From Uranotaenia lowii (taxonomy: Eukaryota; Arthropoda; Insecta; Diptera; Culicidae): 64,000 bases of DNA. The DNA is taken from assembly GCF_029784155.1 (NCBI RefSeq), contig NC_073692.1:240703756-240767755 (forward strand), in the 5' to 3' direction. Shown in pieces: positions 23,256 through 33,996 of this stretch; the first letter of the stretch is position 1, and each line of letters opens with the position of its first letter. The notes under the pieces were generated by a model. That model worked only from the letters and a program-made list of their open reading frames with translations. It had not been told where the DNA came from and ran no database searches. Position numbers and translations under genes: made by a program.

Positions 23256-25045
23256 GCTAAGAAACGCTTGTTTGGACGATTGAGAACTATTTCTTATGCC
23301 ACTGCACTGTAGCATTTGAGCAAGAAATGGTTTAGCTGCCGAACGTGGTTTAGAGGATAGTTTTTAAGTTTTCTAAAGCAGAGGTCATGACATCCTTTGG
23401 GCTGATGGTTTAAGCATTTACTTGTTTATTGGTGAAACGCTAACTTACACATTTTTATTTTCAGTTACAACGGGCATCAGGAAATTGGTAATAGTTGACC
23501 ATTTTCGACGTAGATTTATTGCAAATGACATAAAAACACTAGTATAAACTAGAAGTAAAAATACTTTTGTAACGTTCTGCAATTAATGGCACTAAATCTC
23601 ACATGGAGATTATTTCCAAGTAAAGTTTTAAATTCATGAAATGAATTTACCGCAGTTACGTTAAATTCTTCATCCCAAAAAGTGTTTAAAAATAAGTGTT
23701 GAAAAACTTGTGAGAGAATGAGCTTTTCTCCAGCGGTATTTAGTCCTATATCACTCCGGGCTAAGCCGCTTGATTCTACGACTCTATGTAACGGTCGCGA
23801 ATTAAAATTAATTTTTAATTGTCAATTTCTATTTACAATTCAATAAACCCTTTGTATTGAAACTCAAATCATGTTACACAAAAACTCTTCATCGTCTTCA
23901 AAATTTTTTTTATCCATTACTTTATTACTTATCCCTTTGATAAAATAATTCTATCTTTAAAATTTTATGCTGATGTGAAATATTTTTCAAGAAACCAATT
24001 CTGACCTAAATTTTATTTTGTGTATCTTTTTCTTCTCAACGCACAACTCTACATTCAAAAGGTTTTTGATAAATTACACAAGGCCACAAAATTGATATTT
24101 TCATGAGAAAAGAACTAAAGAGTTAATTTTGTTAAGATTTGATGCCCTGGAACTATTAGTATCTACAATTAAAACTTTTGAACTATCTAAATTGTATGGT
24201 ATTTTATACATTATCTGTAAATTTCGACACACATTTTTCAATGTTTTCCGATTGGGTTTTGGTGACTACATATCAATGGTATGAAGACCATTCAAGCGGA
24301 ATCTAGTTTTAATATTGAGATGTTTAGATAGCCTCAGAAAGATAGTAAGATCGTATTAAAATCTATCAATCATCGTAAAAAATCACCGAATCAACATCAT
24401 AATTAAAATAAAACTTTCACAACAAATTTCAACCATTCGTAGCTTTAATTCGTAATTTAATTAATAAATTTAATAACTTTTGTAAATATTTTAATTTTTT
24501 ACATTATCAAAAGTTTTTTCTGTAAATATTTCCAATTTAATGTTGTTTGTTTAGATTTAACAGAAAATGGTATATTTATGAAAATTAAACCAAATCCAAT
24601 TATATTCTTATTGACATCTTGCTCTGTATTTATGTACATCAATAATGAAAAACTATAAGTTCAGTTGGGCAATAGATTTTAACTAGAACCGGTTTGGTAC
24701 TGACAGATCTCTCAGAGAAATGACTTTTTTAGCAAAGTTTTTTCTTTTTAAAAGGTGCAATGTATATAAAAGAATCAAATTCGAATTGATTCTGTTTTTA
24801 TAGAAGGCTATATTTGACAAATAGAGATACTGGAAAAGTTTAAAAGAGTTGAATTGAGTTGAGGATGAGGTCCGTATTTAAAAAAAAAATAATATTATTT
24901 ATGATCTAACTAGAGTTCGTTAAAAAAAAAATCTTTTGAATGTCAAAAGCATATGAATGATTATTTATTTCGTATTGCGTAGTATTTCTTCTATTTTTCA
25001 AATGCACCAAAATTTATAAAAAATGTCAACAACAAAAATGACTCA
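23256..25045. other. AT-rich spacer, nothing recognised
   Basis: No coding signal, clear repeat or structured motif was seen. Confidence 0.5.
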
Positions 25046-25560
25046 TTAAAATAAATCTGTAATAAGGTTTCCAGATTTTTTTCAGTACGTATCCGGGCCG
25101 AAAAAATCTGGACTATTTTATCTAAAAACTCAGGAAAATCCGAGCATTTGATTTCAAAATTTTCGTTCAAAAATCCGAAAAATATCCGGACAAAGTTGGT
25201 CAATGCCCACAATCTGCTCAACAAAAATCAAAACAAAAAATTGAAAAAAATAGCACAAAAACTCATCAGCAGATTTTAAATCATAATTAAGCTTCCACCA
25301 AACCTTTCATGATTATTTTTATAAAACTTGCTCAAAAAGTCTCATTTTGATGGCATAAATGAAAGAGACAAAAATTACAAAGCATTTTGTTTTGTTAGAT
25401 TTGGCAAAAAAGTGAAGCAATCCGGGAAAAAATCCATGCATTTTTCAATGAAATCCGAACAACCGGGCCGTACTGGACTTTTCATAAATTTTGTATTAAA
25501 TATCCGGGCAAATCCGAATAAATTTCCGAATTCATTTCTGAAATTGAGCCCGCCTGTTGA
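25046..25560 (-). repeat. Dispersed repeat with TCCGGGC core, copies 2 and 3
   Basis: Starts AAGGTTTCCAGATTTTTTTC and includes GTATCCGGGCCG. A second partial unit with CCGGGCCGTACTGG and ATCCGGGCAAATCCG follows at about 25425-25520. A short stretch of repeated GCCCGC strings follows at 25548-25612. It is related to 7664-7960 and 31978-32130. Confidence 0.55.
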
Positions 25561-25903
25561 AAATTTAGCCCGCGGGCAACATGTAGCCCGCGACTGACTT
25601 TTTGTGGCCCGCAAAGCTTTACCCGAATTCACAATAGTTTCAATCGGACTCTCATTTTCTTGTCAAGGAATTTTGGAATGCTTCATGAAGACAATGAGAT
25701 CATACCAAACTATTGACTAAATGAATATTTTTTTCAAATTACCGAGCCAAATTCAGAACATAATCGAAATCATATTTTTACAGAAACTTAAATAAGTCGC
25801 AACTTGGATTCTGTTTCTGAATTCTGATAAACTTCGACTATCCATCAATATTTACAATTTTGCAAATTATTTCAAAATAAAGAAACTCTATCCTGGAAAT
25901 AAA

Positions 25904-25984
25904 TTAAATTTTATTTTAGTTTTTATCTAATATAAATCTAATAAAATTTGAAATTTTTGAAAATTTGAAAAATGTTTTCACAAA
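25904..25984 (+). repeat. 81-bp direct repeat, left copy
   Basis: Eighty-one bases from TTAAATTTTATTTTAG to GTTTTCACAAA are identical to 27540-27620. Another 15-20 bases upstream (ACTCTATCCTGGAAA against ACTCTACTCTGGAAA) are similar. This flanks the truncated non-LTR element as an extremely long target-site duplication. Confidence 0.9.
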
Positions 25985-27539
25985 TGCCTTCGGACAATGC
26001 CGACGTGCAATCGGAAAACACTGGGGACTCAAACCTAAACATATTCACTGGATTTATTCCACAATAGTAAGACCAATTCTGGCCTATGGGTGTCTAGTGT
26101 GGTGGCAGAAAGGAGAAGTTGCAACAGTTCGGACTAAACTAAATCACCTTCAAAGAATGTGTCTTTTGGGGATGTCCGGATCGTTCACTACAACTCCTAC
26201 TGCAGCACTAGAGGCTCTGTTTTCTATCAAACCTCTACACTTGTTCCTAAAACAGGAAGCCTTCTCATGTGCTTTTCGTCTACAGGCAGTTGGTCTCTGG
26301 CTGTCAGGAAATATCGAAAGATCATCGAGTCATACAAATATGTGGCCTGAATTAGTTAGATTAAACAAGTTTAATCTAGCGCCAAACGATTTAACACTCT
26401 CGAGTAGTTTTCCCTACATGGGGTTTAAAGTCAAATTTCCTTCTCCTCAAGAATGGTTATCAGGTTTCGTAGAGGACCAAATGTCCTCTCATATTGTATT
26501 CTATACTGACGGTTCATTATCAAACGGCCGTGCAGGTGCAGGAATTTACTGTCACGAGTTGAACATAGAATATGCTCAACCTCTAGGAAAATATTGTACA
26601 GTCTTTCAGGCTGAGCTATATGCTATTATGTATGGAGTGCAAATTGCACTTCAAAAGAAGATTATGTTCAGAACAATTTATTTCTGTTCAGATAGCCAAG
26701 CAGCTATCAAATCACTCAGTGCTTCCAGTTCTAGATCAAAACTGGTAATCGCATGCCGGAAAGCAATCGAAGAACTTGCTGAAGGCAATGGATTAAACCT
26801 TCTATGGGTACCCGGACATAAGGGAATTTTTGGAAACGAATGCGCCGACGAACTCGCTAGAGCTGGGTCGGAAAAGGAATTTTACGGACCAGAGCCGGCT
26901 GTCCCAATATCACCATGTTGGTTCAGAAACCAAATTCAAACTTGGCCCTCTAACCAGCATGAACGATACTGGGAAGAGTTGGACACTTGTCGTCAAACTA
27001 AATTATTTTTAGAAAAACCATCTCCAATCATATCGAGTTACTTATTAACTTTAAATAAATCTCATTGCAGCATCTTGATCAGAGCACTCTCCGGTCATTG
27101 TAAACTCAACTATCACATGCACAACATTCAGCGTGCTGAATCTCCAGTATGTGGTAGTTGTGAATCAGATGTGGAAGATCCCTTCCATCTTATATGTAAC
27201 TGTCCCTCATTTGCCAGACTACGTTTTCGTACTCTGGGATCTTACGCTTTAAGCGAATCTGAGTTTAAGAAATTAAACTTAAAAAACATTCTATCATTCC
27301 TTACCGAATGTAGAAAAGAGCTTTAATGCTAATAATCCCTAGTGGAAAGGCTTTATGCCATCTTAAATAGATTGAATTTATTTCTTCCTTTTATAGGTTT
27401 TTCAGGTTTCTCAGGTAAATGATGAAATCTTGGATAAAAAAAGGCTAGGCACAATTTTCCCGTATGTTTGGATAACGTGCCGCTATTAAGCCTACCCCCA
27501 TTCTGATACCTGATACCTGAACTCTACTCTGGAAAAATA
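25985..27539 (+). mobile_element. 5'-truncated non-LTR retrotransposon with RNase H (R1/I/LOA-like)
   Basis: The element consists of the last part of ORF2 and a 3' untranslated region that ends in a heptamer-like tail (GATACCTGATACCTGA). The 5' end is abruptly truncated inside the coding region at the edge of the 81-bp direct repeat. The right end is followed by the second repeat copy. RNase H after the reverse transcriptase points to the I, R1 or LOA groups. Confidence 0.85.
25986..27326 (+). CDS. ORF2 C-terminus: RT thumb, RNase H and CCHC-like region
   Basis: Reading begins at the truncation point with NAFGQCRRAIGKHWGLKP, continues through WIYSTIVRPILAYGCLVWW, typical of the end of non-LTR reverse transcriptases. 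An RNase H domain follows with all acidic residues visible: Asp in FYTDGS, Glu in QAELYAI, Asp in SDSQAAI and Asp in ECADELARAG, plus the WVPGHKG histidine. The C-terminus has CGSCESDVEDPFHLICNC, a Cys/His cluster common in these ORFs. There is no stop or frameshift over 447 codons, so the insertion is fairly young. It lacks endonuclease and catalytic RT motifs and cannot move by itself. Any start codon within the direct repeat is incidental. Confidence 0.9.
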   Translation, partial: AFGQCRRAIGKHWGLKPKHIHWIYSTIVRPILAYGCLVWWQKGEVATVRTKLNHLQRMCLLGMSGSFTTTPTAALEALFSIKPLHLFLKQEAFSCAFRLQAVGLWLSGNIERSSSHTNMWPELVRLNKFNLAPNDLTLSSSFPYMGFKVKFPSPQEWLSGFVEDQMSSHIVFYTDGSLSNGRAGAGIYCHELNIEYAQPLGKYCTVFQAELYAIMYGVQIALQKKIMFRTIYFCSDSQAAIKSLSASSSRSKLVIACRKAIEELAEGNGLNLLWVPGHKGIFGNECADELARAGSEKEFYGPEPAVPISPCWFRNQIQTWPSNQHERYWEELDTCRQTKLFLEKPSPIISSYLLTLNKSHCSILIRALSGHCKLNYHMHNIQRAESPVCGSCESDVEDPFHLICNCPSFARLRFRTLGSYALSESEFKKLNLKNILSFLTECRKEL

Positions 27540-27620
27540 TTAAATTTTATTTTAGTTTTTATCTAATATAAATCTAATAAAATTTGAAATTTTTGAAAAT
27601 TTGAAAAATGTTTTCACAAA
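27540..27620 (+). repeat. 81-bp direct repeat, right copy
   Basis: Identical to 25904-25984; it lies just after the retroelement tail. Confidence 0.9.
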
Positions 27621-27774
27621 ATGTTTAATCATTGTGATTATTTAAGAGCAAGTTCACTGGTGTTGGGAAAAATTGGTAGAAATTTTGTCACTTTTAGCAC
27701 ATTTTGAAAATTTTGCCATATTATCGATTTTGGTTGATATTTTTCGGTGAAAATTAAGTCAAATCCAAAACAAC

Positions 27775-27822
27775 TTCTTTACGTTTCGGCTTACTGTTTT
27801 GTTTCGGCCATCTTCAGAAAAA
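27775..27822 (-). ncRNA. Hammerhead-ribozyme-like motif of PLE, copy 3 (reverse strand)
   Basis: On the minus strand it reads TTTTT, CTGAAGA, a TGGC...GCC stem II, GAAA, CGTA, AAGAA. Helix I (TTTTT with AAGAA, one G-U pair) is kept although both strands differ from the other two copies, which is compensatory change. A few tens of bases around it are the only trace of the PLE here. Confidence 0.55.
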
Positions 27823-27931
27823 CTGTATTTCATAAAATTTCAAAGATAGAATATAATACAAAAAATTGTTAGAATAAAAGTTTTACACAGTTTTCCATCA
27901 CTTTTAACACTAAACATACCGACACTTTGTA

Positions 27932-28769
27932 CACAGTAAATTTTTGCCTCGGTTTCCAGCAAAAAAAATTGCTGGAAACGTTCAGCAATCCAAATGTTTG
28001 CTGGAAACCAGCAATCGGTTTTCGAATTGCTGGATTTTTCAGCAATCGGTTGGGTTCTTGTCATTTTTGCTGAAAAATCAGCAATCGGTTTTCAAATTGC
28101 TGGACTTTCCAGCAATTGATTCAATTTGCTGGAAAATCAGCAATCGAGTTGTCACATTGGTCATTGGAGTTTGTTTGTTTTCGTACGCTGAAGCAAGGTG
28201 AGACTCTATTTTACGAATTTTGGTTAGATTAATATAATTATTTTTATTTTCCTCTATATTCTAGCAACCAGACATAAGGCAAGGATGAGTTTTTATTGGA
28301 CATATTTCATAAAGATACTAATCAGAACTCTTTTCTCAGGTGGCAAATGATCAACACTTTGGCACAAAGTTGCCACTCCAGGGCAGGTGTTGGAAAATTA
28401 ATAAAACTAAGTTCTTGGAAATAAATCCAAACATAATTTTAAAATGAAAGAAACAAATTCTTTTTCATTGCTCATTTCTTTCCTTTTTTCTCAGGGAACA
28501 TTGCTCATTATAAACACAGGCAGTAATCAATATTTAATTTAGAATTGAAATATAAATTTGGTACTAAATACAGCCGGTGGTTTTGAAAAAAATTGCTGGC
28601 TTCCAGCAATCTGGATTGCTGATTTTCCAGCAATTTGAATTGCTGGAAACCAGCATTGACGTTTGCTGTTTTTTCCAGCAATTTAAATTGCTGGAAATTT
28701 TGCTGGAAAGTCAGCGGGACAAAAACCAGCAAAATTTTGCTGGTTTCCAGCAAAAAATAGTTTGCTGTG
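27932..28769. mobile_element. TTGCTGG-iterated MITE inserted at TA
   Basis: Ends are CACAGTAAATTTTTGC and, reverse complemented, CACAGCAAACTATTTTTTGC, each next to TA. Both end regions are built from many direct and inverted copies of TTGCTGGAAA and CAGCAAT, around an unrelated 390-bp middle. The iterated ends may be multiple transposase-binding sites. A partial copy of the right end lies at 30825-30951. Confidence 0.7.
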
Positions 28770-28771
28770 TA

Positions 28772-29445
28772 TATACCTATTCATACCGCGAGCGGTCAAA
28801 TGACGGTAAACACCATTTTCACTATAACTCTCTTGTTTCTCAACCGATTTCTACAAAATTTATAGTTTTGAAAAGCCCATAACGTGACACAAATATGTTT
28901 TTCAGACAATTTTCAGCTACAATCAATAATTTCAAAGTTATTTAAAGTCCAAAAATTTTTTTATGAAAAAACATGCTATAGGAAAAACAATGTAGATCAG
29001 TTATGCGGTGCTTGAAAAAAATTTCACGTAGTTCCTGAGAAAGCTGAAGTTATAAGCTATATTTTGCACTTACGGATTTTTTTAAAAAAAATTTTAAAGA
29101 TCATGGCCACCAAAAATGTAAAAATGTTGTGTAAAACTCGTACTTTTCAATCAATCAACCGCCAAAGCTGTTCCTGTTACAGTAGAAAAATTATAAAAAG
29201 TGAATTGGAAAGTTGACGTGATTTGTCACATTTTGGCATTTTTAGATTTTTAAAATACGAAATATATAATTTATGACGGCTTTTCAAAGGTAGCTGTTTT
29301 TCGAACTTTTTATCAATCTGGATTTTCTGATACAATTCCTACACCTAAATTCAGCTTTGCACTGGATTTTGAGTATGATAACGTAAGGTTTAGGCAATAA
29401 AACTATATGCAAAAGAAAGGTAATTTCATACCGGTTCTAGTGATG
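28772..29445 (+). repeat. Left arm of large palindrome
   Basis: Pairs with 29704-30376 at very high identity, starting TATACCTATTCATAC. Similarity continues less perfectly toward the centre (to about 29478). The spacer between the arms is about 250 bp and does not encode a known protein. Confidence 0.9.
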
Positions 29446-29703
29446 AAACTACTTTGGCTGCGCGATGCTTGACAAAAATATAATAAATATATTTCTGAAA
29501 GAAAAACCAGAAAATTTGAGCGAATGCTCGTTTGTTTTTTCGTTTCCTTTCACCCGTCTTCGTGTGCAAAATAGCTTTGAGATATTACCACCCACTGCGC
29601 CCGTCTGCCAAGCAAGAATTTGTGCTGACGTTTCAAAATTCAGAAAATACTTCACTGTTTTATTTATCTTATTTTTGTAAAGCATTGCACCGTCAATGCA
29701 GTT

Positions 29704-30376
29704 ACATCACTAGAACCGGTATGAAATTACCTTTCTTTTGCATATAGTTTTATTGCCTAAACCTTACGTTATCATGCTCAAAATCCAGTGCAAAGCTGAA
29801 TTTAGGTGTAGGAATTGTATCAGAAAATCCAGATTGATAAAAAGTTCGAAAAACAGCTACCTTTGAAAAGCCGTCATAAATTATATATTTCGTATTTTAA
29901 AAATCTAAAAATGCCAAAATGTGACAAATCACGTCAACTTTCCAATTCACTTTTTAAAATTTTTCTACTGTAACAGGAACAGCTTTGGCGGTTGATTGAT
30001 TGAAAAGTACGAGTTTTACACAACTTTTTTACATTTTTGGTGGCCATGATCTTTAAAAATTTTTTTTAAAAAAATCCGTAGGTGCAAAATATAGCTTATA
30101 ACTTCAGCTTTCTCAGGAACTACGTGAAATTTTTTTCAAGCACCGCATAACTGATCTACAGTGTTTTTCCTGAAGCATGTTTTTTCATAAAAAAATTTTT
30201 GGACTTTAAATAACTTTGAAATTATTGATTGTAGCTGAAAATTGTCTGAAAAACATATTTGAGTCACGTTATAGGATTTTCAAAACTATAAATTTTGTAG
30301 AAATCGGTTGAGAAACAAGAGAGTTATAGCGAAAATGGTGTTTGCCGTCATTTGACCGCTCGTATGAATAGGTATA
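29704..30376 (-). repeat. Right arm of large palindrome
   Basis: Inverted copy of 28772-29445 with only scattered substitutions. Such near-identity means the inversion was recent or is kept similar by gene conversion between the arms. Confidence 0.9.
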
Positions 30377-30556
30377 CCACATGCGTTATTCGAAAACTAC
30401 AAAACTTAGAAAATTTTAAAATATGCAAAAATACTCGCCTTTTCAAAATAAAAATAGTCCTGTCGTTTAATTGTTGAAAAAAAATTCCATTAGGCGTAAT
30501 CATCATTCAAAGTTCAAAAACCGTCATTTGACCGCCTCCGGTACGTTTAGTGTTAA

Positions 30557-30824
30557 CTACACTAGAAGCACTTACAATTGTTTCGCCGGGTGCTTTCCTA
30601 ACGGCTGTCTAACTTACTGTGAGTCAGATTTTGAATCACTTCTAGTAGCTTGCGTTTTGCGTTCTTGGTGACGTCATGCAGTCGGTTGTTGTCGTCGTGT
30701 TTGGTGTCGTCGTTTTCGAATTCTTTCTTGTGAACTGTGGCGTCGCTCTTAGTTTTTTGATTATTGAGCTGTATATTTCAGAGATCTCGATAGCGTCTTG
30801 CTTTATATTTACTGTTTTTGGTAG
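30557..30824. other. Short unique stretch
   Basis: Contains a palindromic TGACGTCA near 30669 and GTCGTCGTGTTTGG-type strings. No gene is supported. It may be part of the middle of a second TTGCTGG-type element, but no similarity to the first copy's middle was seen. Confidence 0.3.
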
Positions 30825-30951
30825 ATTTTCAGCAATTGAATTTGCTGACCGTTTCCAGCAAATTAATATTGCTGAAAATTTTGTTAGAAAACCAGCGGGA
30901 AAAAACCAGTAAAATTTCGCTGGTTTCCAGCACACACAAATTTGCTGTGTA
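30825..30951. repeat. TTGCTGG element, partial second copy (right end)
   Basis: Matches the right end of 27932-28769, including CCAGCGGGA, CTGGTTTCCAGCA and terminal TTTGCTGTG followed by TA. No left end was found. Confidence 0.7.
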
Positions 30952-31611
30952 TACATACATACGGTAACCCAGGCGTATATTTTTTTATGGAATCCTAAAA
31001 AATCTGTTTTTATTTGCTTTGTTAGAATATAAAAAAATTTTTTTTTCGATTGGCCCATTGCTTTAGCGTATGTAGAAAATAAGCGTTCGTTCCAATCGCA
31101 CATTATTCCCAGAAACACCACTCTTATTATCGTTTTCGATCGAATGTCATTCGTTCGAAAGTTTTGTCAATTTCGCATTCTTGTTTCCGAACGAACGTAT
31201 CGTATTTCTATCGACTGACAAACGCGAGTCTGATACAAACACAATCACATATAGGATCTCAATGAGACTTGATTTTTCCTTGAAGAGATTCCTTTTACTG
31301 CGAATCATTACCGTTTGAATCAATCAATTTAATGTCGATTGTAAAATACAAAAGCGGTTCAAAATAACATATGTATTTTAAGCAATTTTAAGAAGAAATG
31401 AGAAAAATGGGGATACTTGAAATAAGTACAAATAAATTCGATCCCAACGAAATTGAGCCAACTAACTCGGAAACTTCTGCCAATGTTTAAAACCGATTGA
31501 AGAGTTCAAAATTTGATTTTTATCGTGGTAATGCTACAAAATTGTATCTTTGATTGAAAAATGACAAAATTTTCTAGATGAACATTTCATATTCCCCGAA
31601 TTCTTCATACA
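30952..31611. other. Spacer, nothing recognised
   Basis: AT-rich; includes a stretch rich in CGAACGA/TCGTTCG strings near 31086-31200. No coding signal. Confidence 0.4.
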
Positions 31612-31790
31612 TGATTCAGACAGATGAGAAAGTTTATAATATTTTATTAATTTTTTTCCGTTTAATTTTTTATTTTTATAATGATTGGTTCTGAAGATGG
31701 TTAAAATTAAATAAATAAACCGAAACGTAAACTACACGACAGTTAATTCATTGAATCACCGAGAAAAATCAATCCAAAAACGAGAAGATA
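31612..31790 (+). mobile_element. PLE 3' terminal fragment
   Basis: Closely similar to 2565-2716: AGATGAGAAAGTTTATAATA, a T-rich run, the hammerhead-like core, then CATTGAATCACCGAGAAAA. No coding part is attached, so this is a severely truncated copy or a solo terminal repeat. Confidence 0.75.
31686..31734 (+). ncRNA. Hammerhead-ribozyme-like motif of PLE, copy 2
   Basis: TGGTT, CTGAAGA, GGTT/AACC stem II, GAAA, CGTA, AACTA. Helix I pairs TGGTT with AACTA using one G-U wobble. The stem II loop differs from copy 1 while the core is unchanged. Confidence 0.55.
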
Positions 31791-31977
31791 ACAACAACGG
31801 CGACTTAAACATTTGAAGAATTGTAGTTTATAGACCAGGCTTATAACTCATCAATGCTCTATAATTCTTCTCCACACGATAGCAAACAACCCAGAATTTA
31901 TTTGACACATTTTTATCAAATCTTCCAAAACTTAACCAAATGTTACCAAGAAGACAAATTTATAATGGTGGGTATAA

Positions 31978-32130
31978 AATAAGGTTGCCAGATTTTTCGA
32001 CGTATCCGGACCCGACAAATTTGTTCAATTTTAACGAAAAACCTGCAATAATCCAGACCCGGTCAAATTTGGTAAAAACCACGTTATTATTCAACAAAAT
32101 CATGAAGAATACATTTGATTTTTTTTAATC
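31978..32130 (+). repeat. Dispersed repeat with TCCGG core, copy 4
   Basis: Begins AATAAGGTTGCCAGATTTTT and contains GTATCCGGACCCG and ATCCAGACCCGGTC, matching the 25-kb copy in order of motifs. Confidence 0.5.
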
Positions 32131-33996
32131 AAAATTAGGTGAAATTTTAAAAATAATTTCAATGAACATTTTTGAGTGATTCACTACATTGACATTCTTG
32201 TTAGAACCGAGCGAATATTTTCTTCTGCTTAATTTAACTCATCATATATTTCAGCTGCCTGTTTCATTCTGGTATTTATTTTTTCAGATGCCATAATGTA
32301 CCAGAAAATTGGACAATAAAATTGAAACAGATCTAAAACAAAGGGACATTTTCAATTGTTTTTATAATGTTGAATTATTTCGTTTTTTTTTGGTAGGTGG
32401 ATATTCGTAAAACAAAGTTGATTTGACATGCATTTTTTTTTCATATCAGAAGAAAGAATGTCTCAAATTGTGAAAGGTTAGAAATTACAAGAAGAAACGA
32501 AGAAATATGATGATGTTAAACGTTTTAAGTTTCATTTGAAAAAGCACACATACAAAATAATGTGACTTAAAACTCATAACTCAAAACGTAACCAAAATTA
32601 ACAAATGGTTCCCCGAAATATTTAAATATTTGTAGGCAATCAAAACAAACTTTCATAAATCAATAAGTGAACTCAATGTTGAAGTATTTCTTTGTCTTCA
32701 AAGAATCCTTGCAGCAGTTCGAAATCAAAACTCCAATATTCCGAGCGATGCATTGCTTGCTCACAAACTTGCCCAGAAAGTTGTTTTAATTGCACTTGGG
32801 ACGTGAAATATTCCTTCCAAGTTTTGTGCGGTGCATGTTTGGTGGTGTGAATTTATGGGAAAATATAAATTTCTCGATGCAAAAAAGTACGAAAAAAAAA
32901 AACATTCCATCCGCTTCGGCAAGCGTAAATTTTATTCATTGGAAAAGAAAAACTTCAACTTCACCTCAATTCACACCAACACCCACTCGACTAAGTGCAG
33001 CACCGAAAAAAATACGGTTATTCGACACGCAATTGGTGAAACATTGAGTGGGGTAAACGGAACTGAGAAAAAGAAGAAGATACAGAAAAAAAACAAACTT
33101 TGCCTGAATTCCGCGGCAAAGTGTCGAAAATGAATGTTTAATTACCACCCAATGAACTGTATCGAACAGCGTGTATCGCTATTTAACTCACCTGGTTCCC
33201 CACTGCGTTCCCCGAAATTCATCCCCCCATACTCGACTTTCTGTATGTACGTGTTTATAAGAAAAATCCCGAAGGCACCTTCGTCGACTTTGGGGCAATT
33301 TGCCGCTAGAATGAGCTGGAAATTGATTATTCGCAGTACAAGCGTATCGCTGCTGGAGAGTGCTATGAGAAATCTTTCACACTAAAGCACACATACACAC
33401 GAACACACACACGCACATACACTCTGGCCCCAACCGAAATACCATTCACATAAAACAACCAAAGAAAACACACATCAATCGTTTAAACTTTTATAATTGA
33501 AATGGGGAAATTGGCGGAACGACAAACACTCTCTGCGCTGCGTTGCGTTGCTGTACCTTCCCTAGTTCTGAGTTTTATAGTTTACTCCACTAATTTTGGG
33601 GTGCTAACGTTTTGTTTGATCAAGAAAATCGGAAATAGGTACTGCGCGGCGTGGTTTTGATGCGGGGGAGGGAAGTTCATGAAAGGCAATTGTTTCTTGG
33701 AATGTGCTTTATGTGATTTACTTAGGTTTTGTTGCTTGATTAGTGAGAGGAAGTTTTATATATTTTCGACTGTATTCGCACTTCGGTAAATTTATCATGA
33801 TGATTTTGGAACTATTGCTTGAGTTTTGTTTGCCATATGAGGTCAATCAGTGATAAATATGATATTGATAATTAAAAAAACGTTCAAGTTTTTTTTATCT
33901 CTGTCGATCCAAATGCTTTTCTGAACTTATAAACAGAATAACTAATTTGAATCAAGTACAATATAAAATTTTCTAGAACTGAATTTTCGAAAAATA
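32131..33996. other. Spacer with a GC-richer unique part
   Basis: The first 600 bp are AT-rich. From about 32680 to 33700 composition is more balanced, with a CA-rich run at 33388-33425 and a possible regulatory look. Open frames of 80-100 codons overlap on both strands and none shows a known domain. Confidence 0.35.
33388..33425 (+). repeat. Imperfect (CA)n run
   Basis: CACACATACACACGAACACA and following CA-rich bases, interrupted by G and T. Confidence 0.85.

Larger units (their letters stand above)
27904..30556. mobile_element. TTAA-flanked inverted-repeat element (piggyBac-like MITE), with nested insert
   Basis: Outer ends are TTAACACTAAACATACCG and, on the other side in reverse complement, TTAACACTAAACGTACCG. 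TTAA target sites are the hallmark of piggyBac elements. The interior is mostly a large palindrome (28772-30376). GGTCAAATGACGG occurs near both palindrome ends and again near the right outer end. There is no transposase. The left end is interrupted by the TTGCTGG element. Confidence 0.65.
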
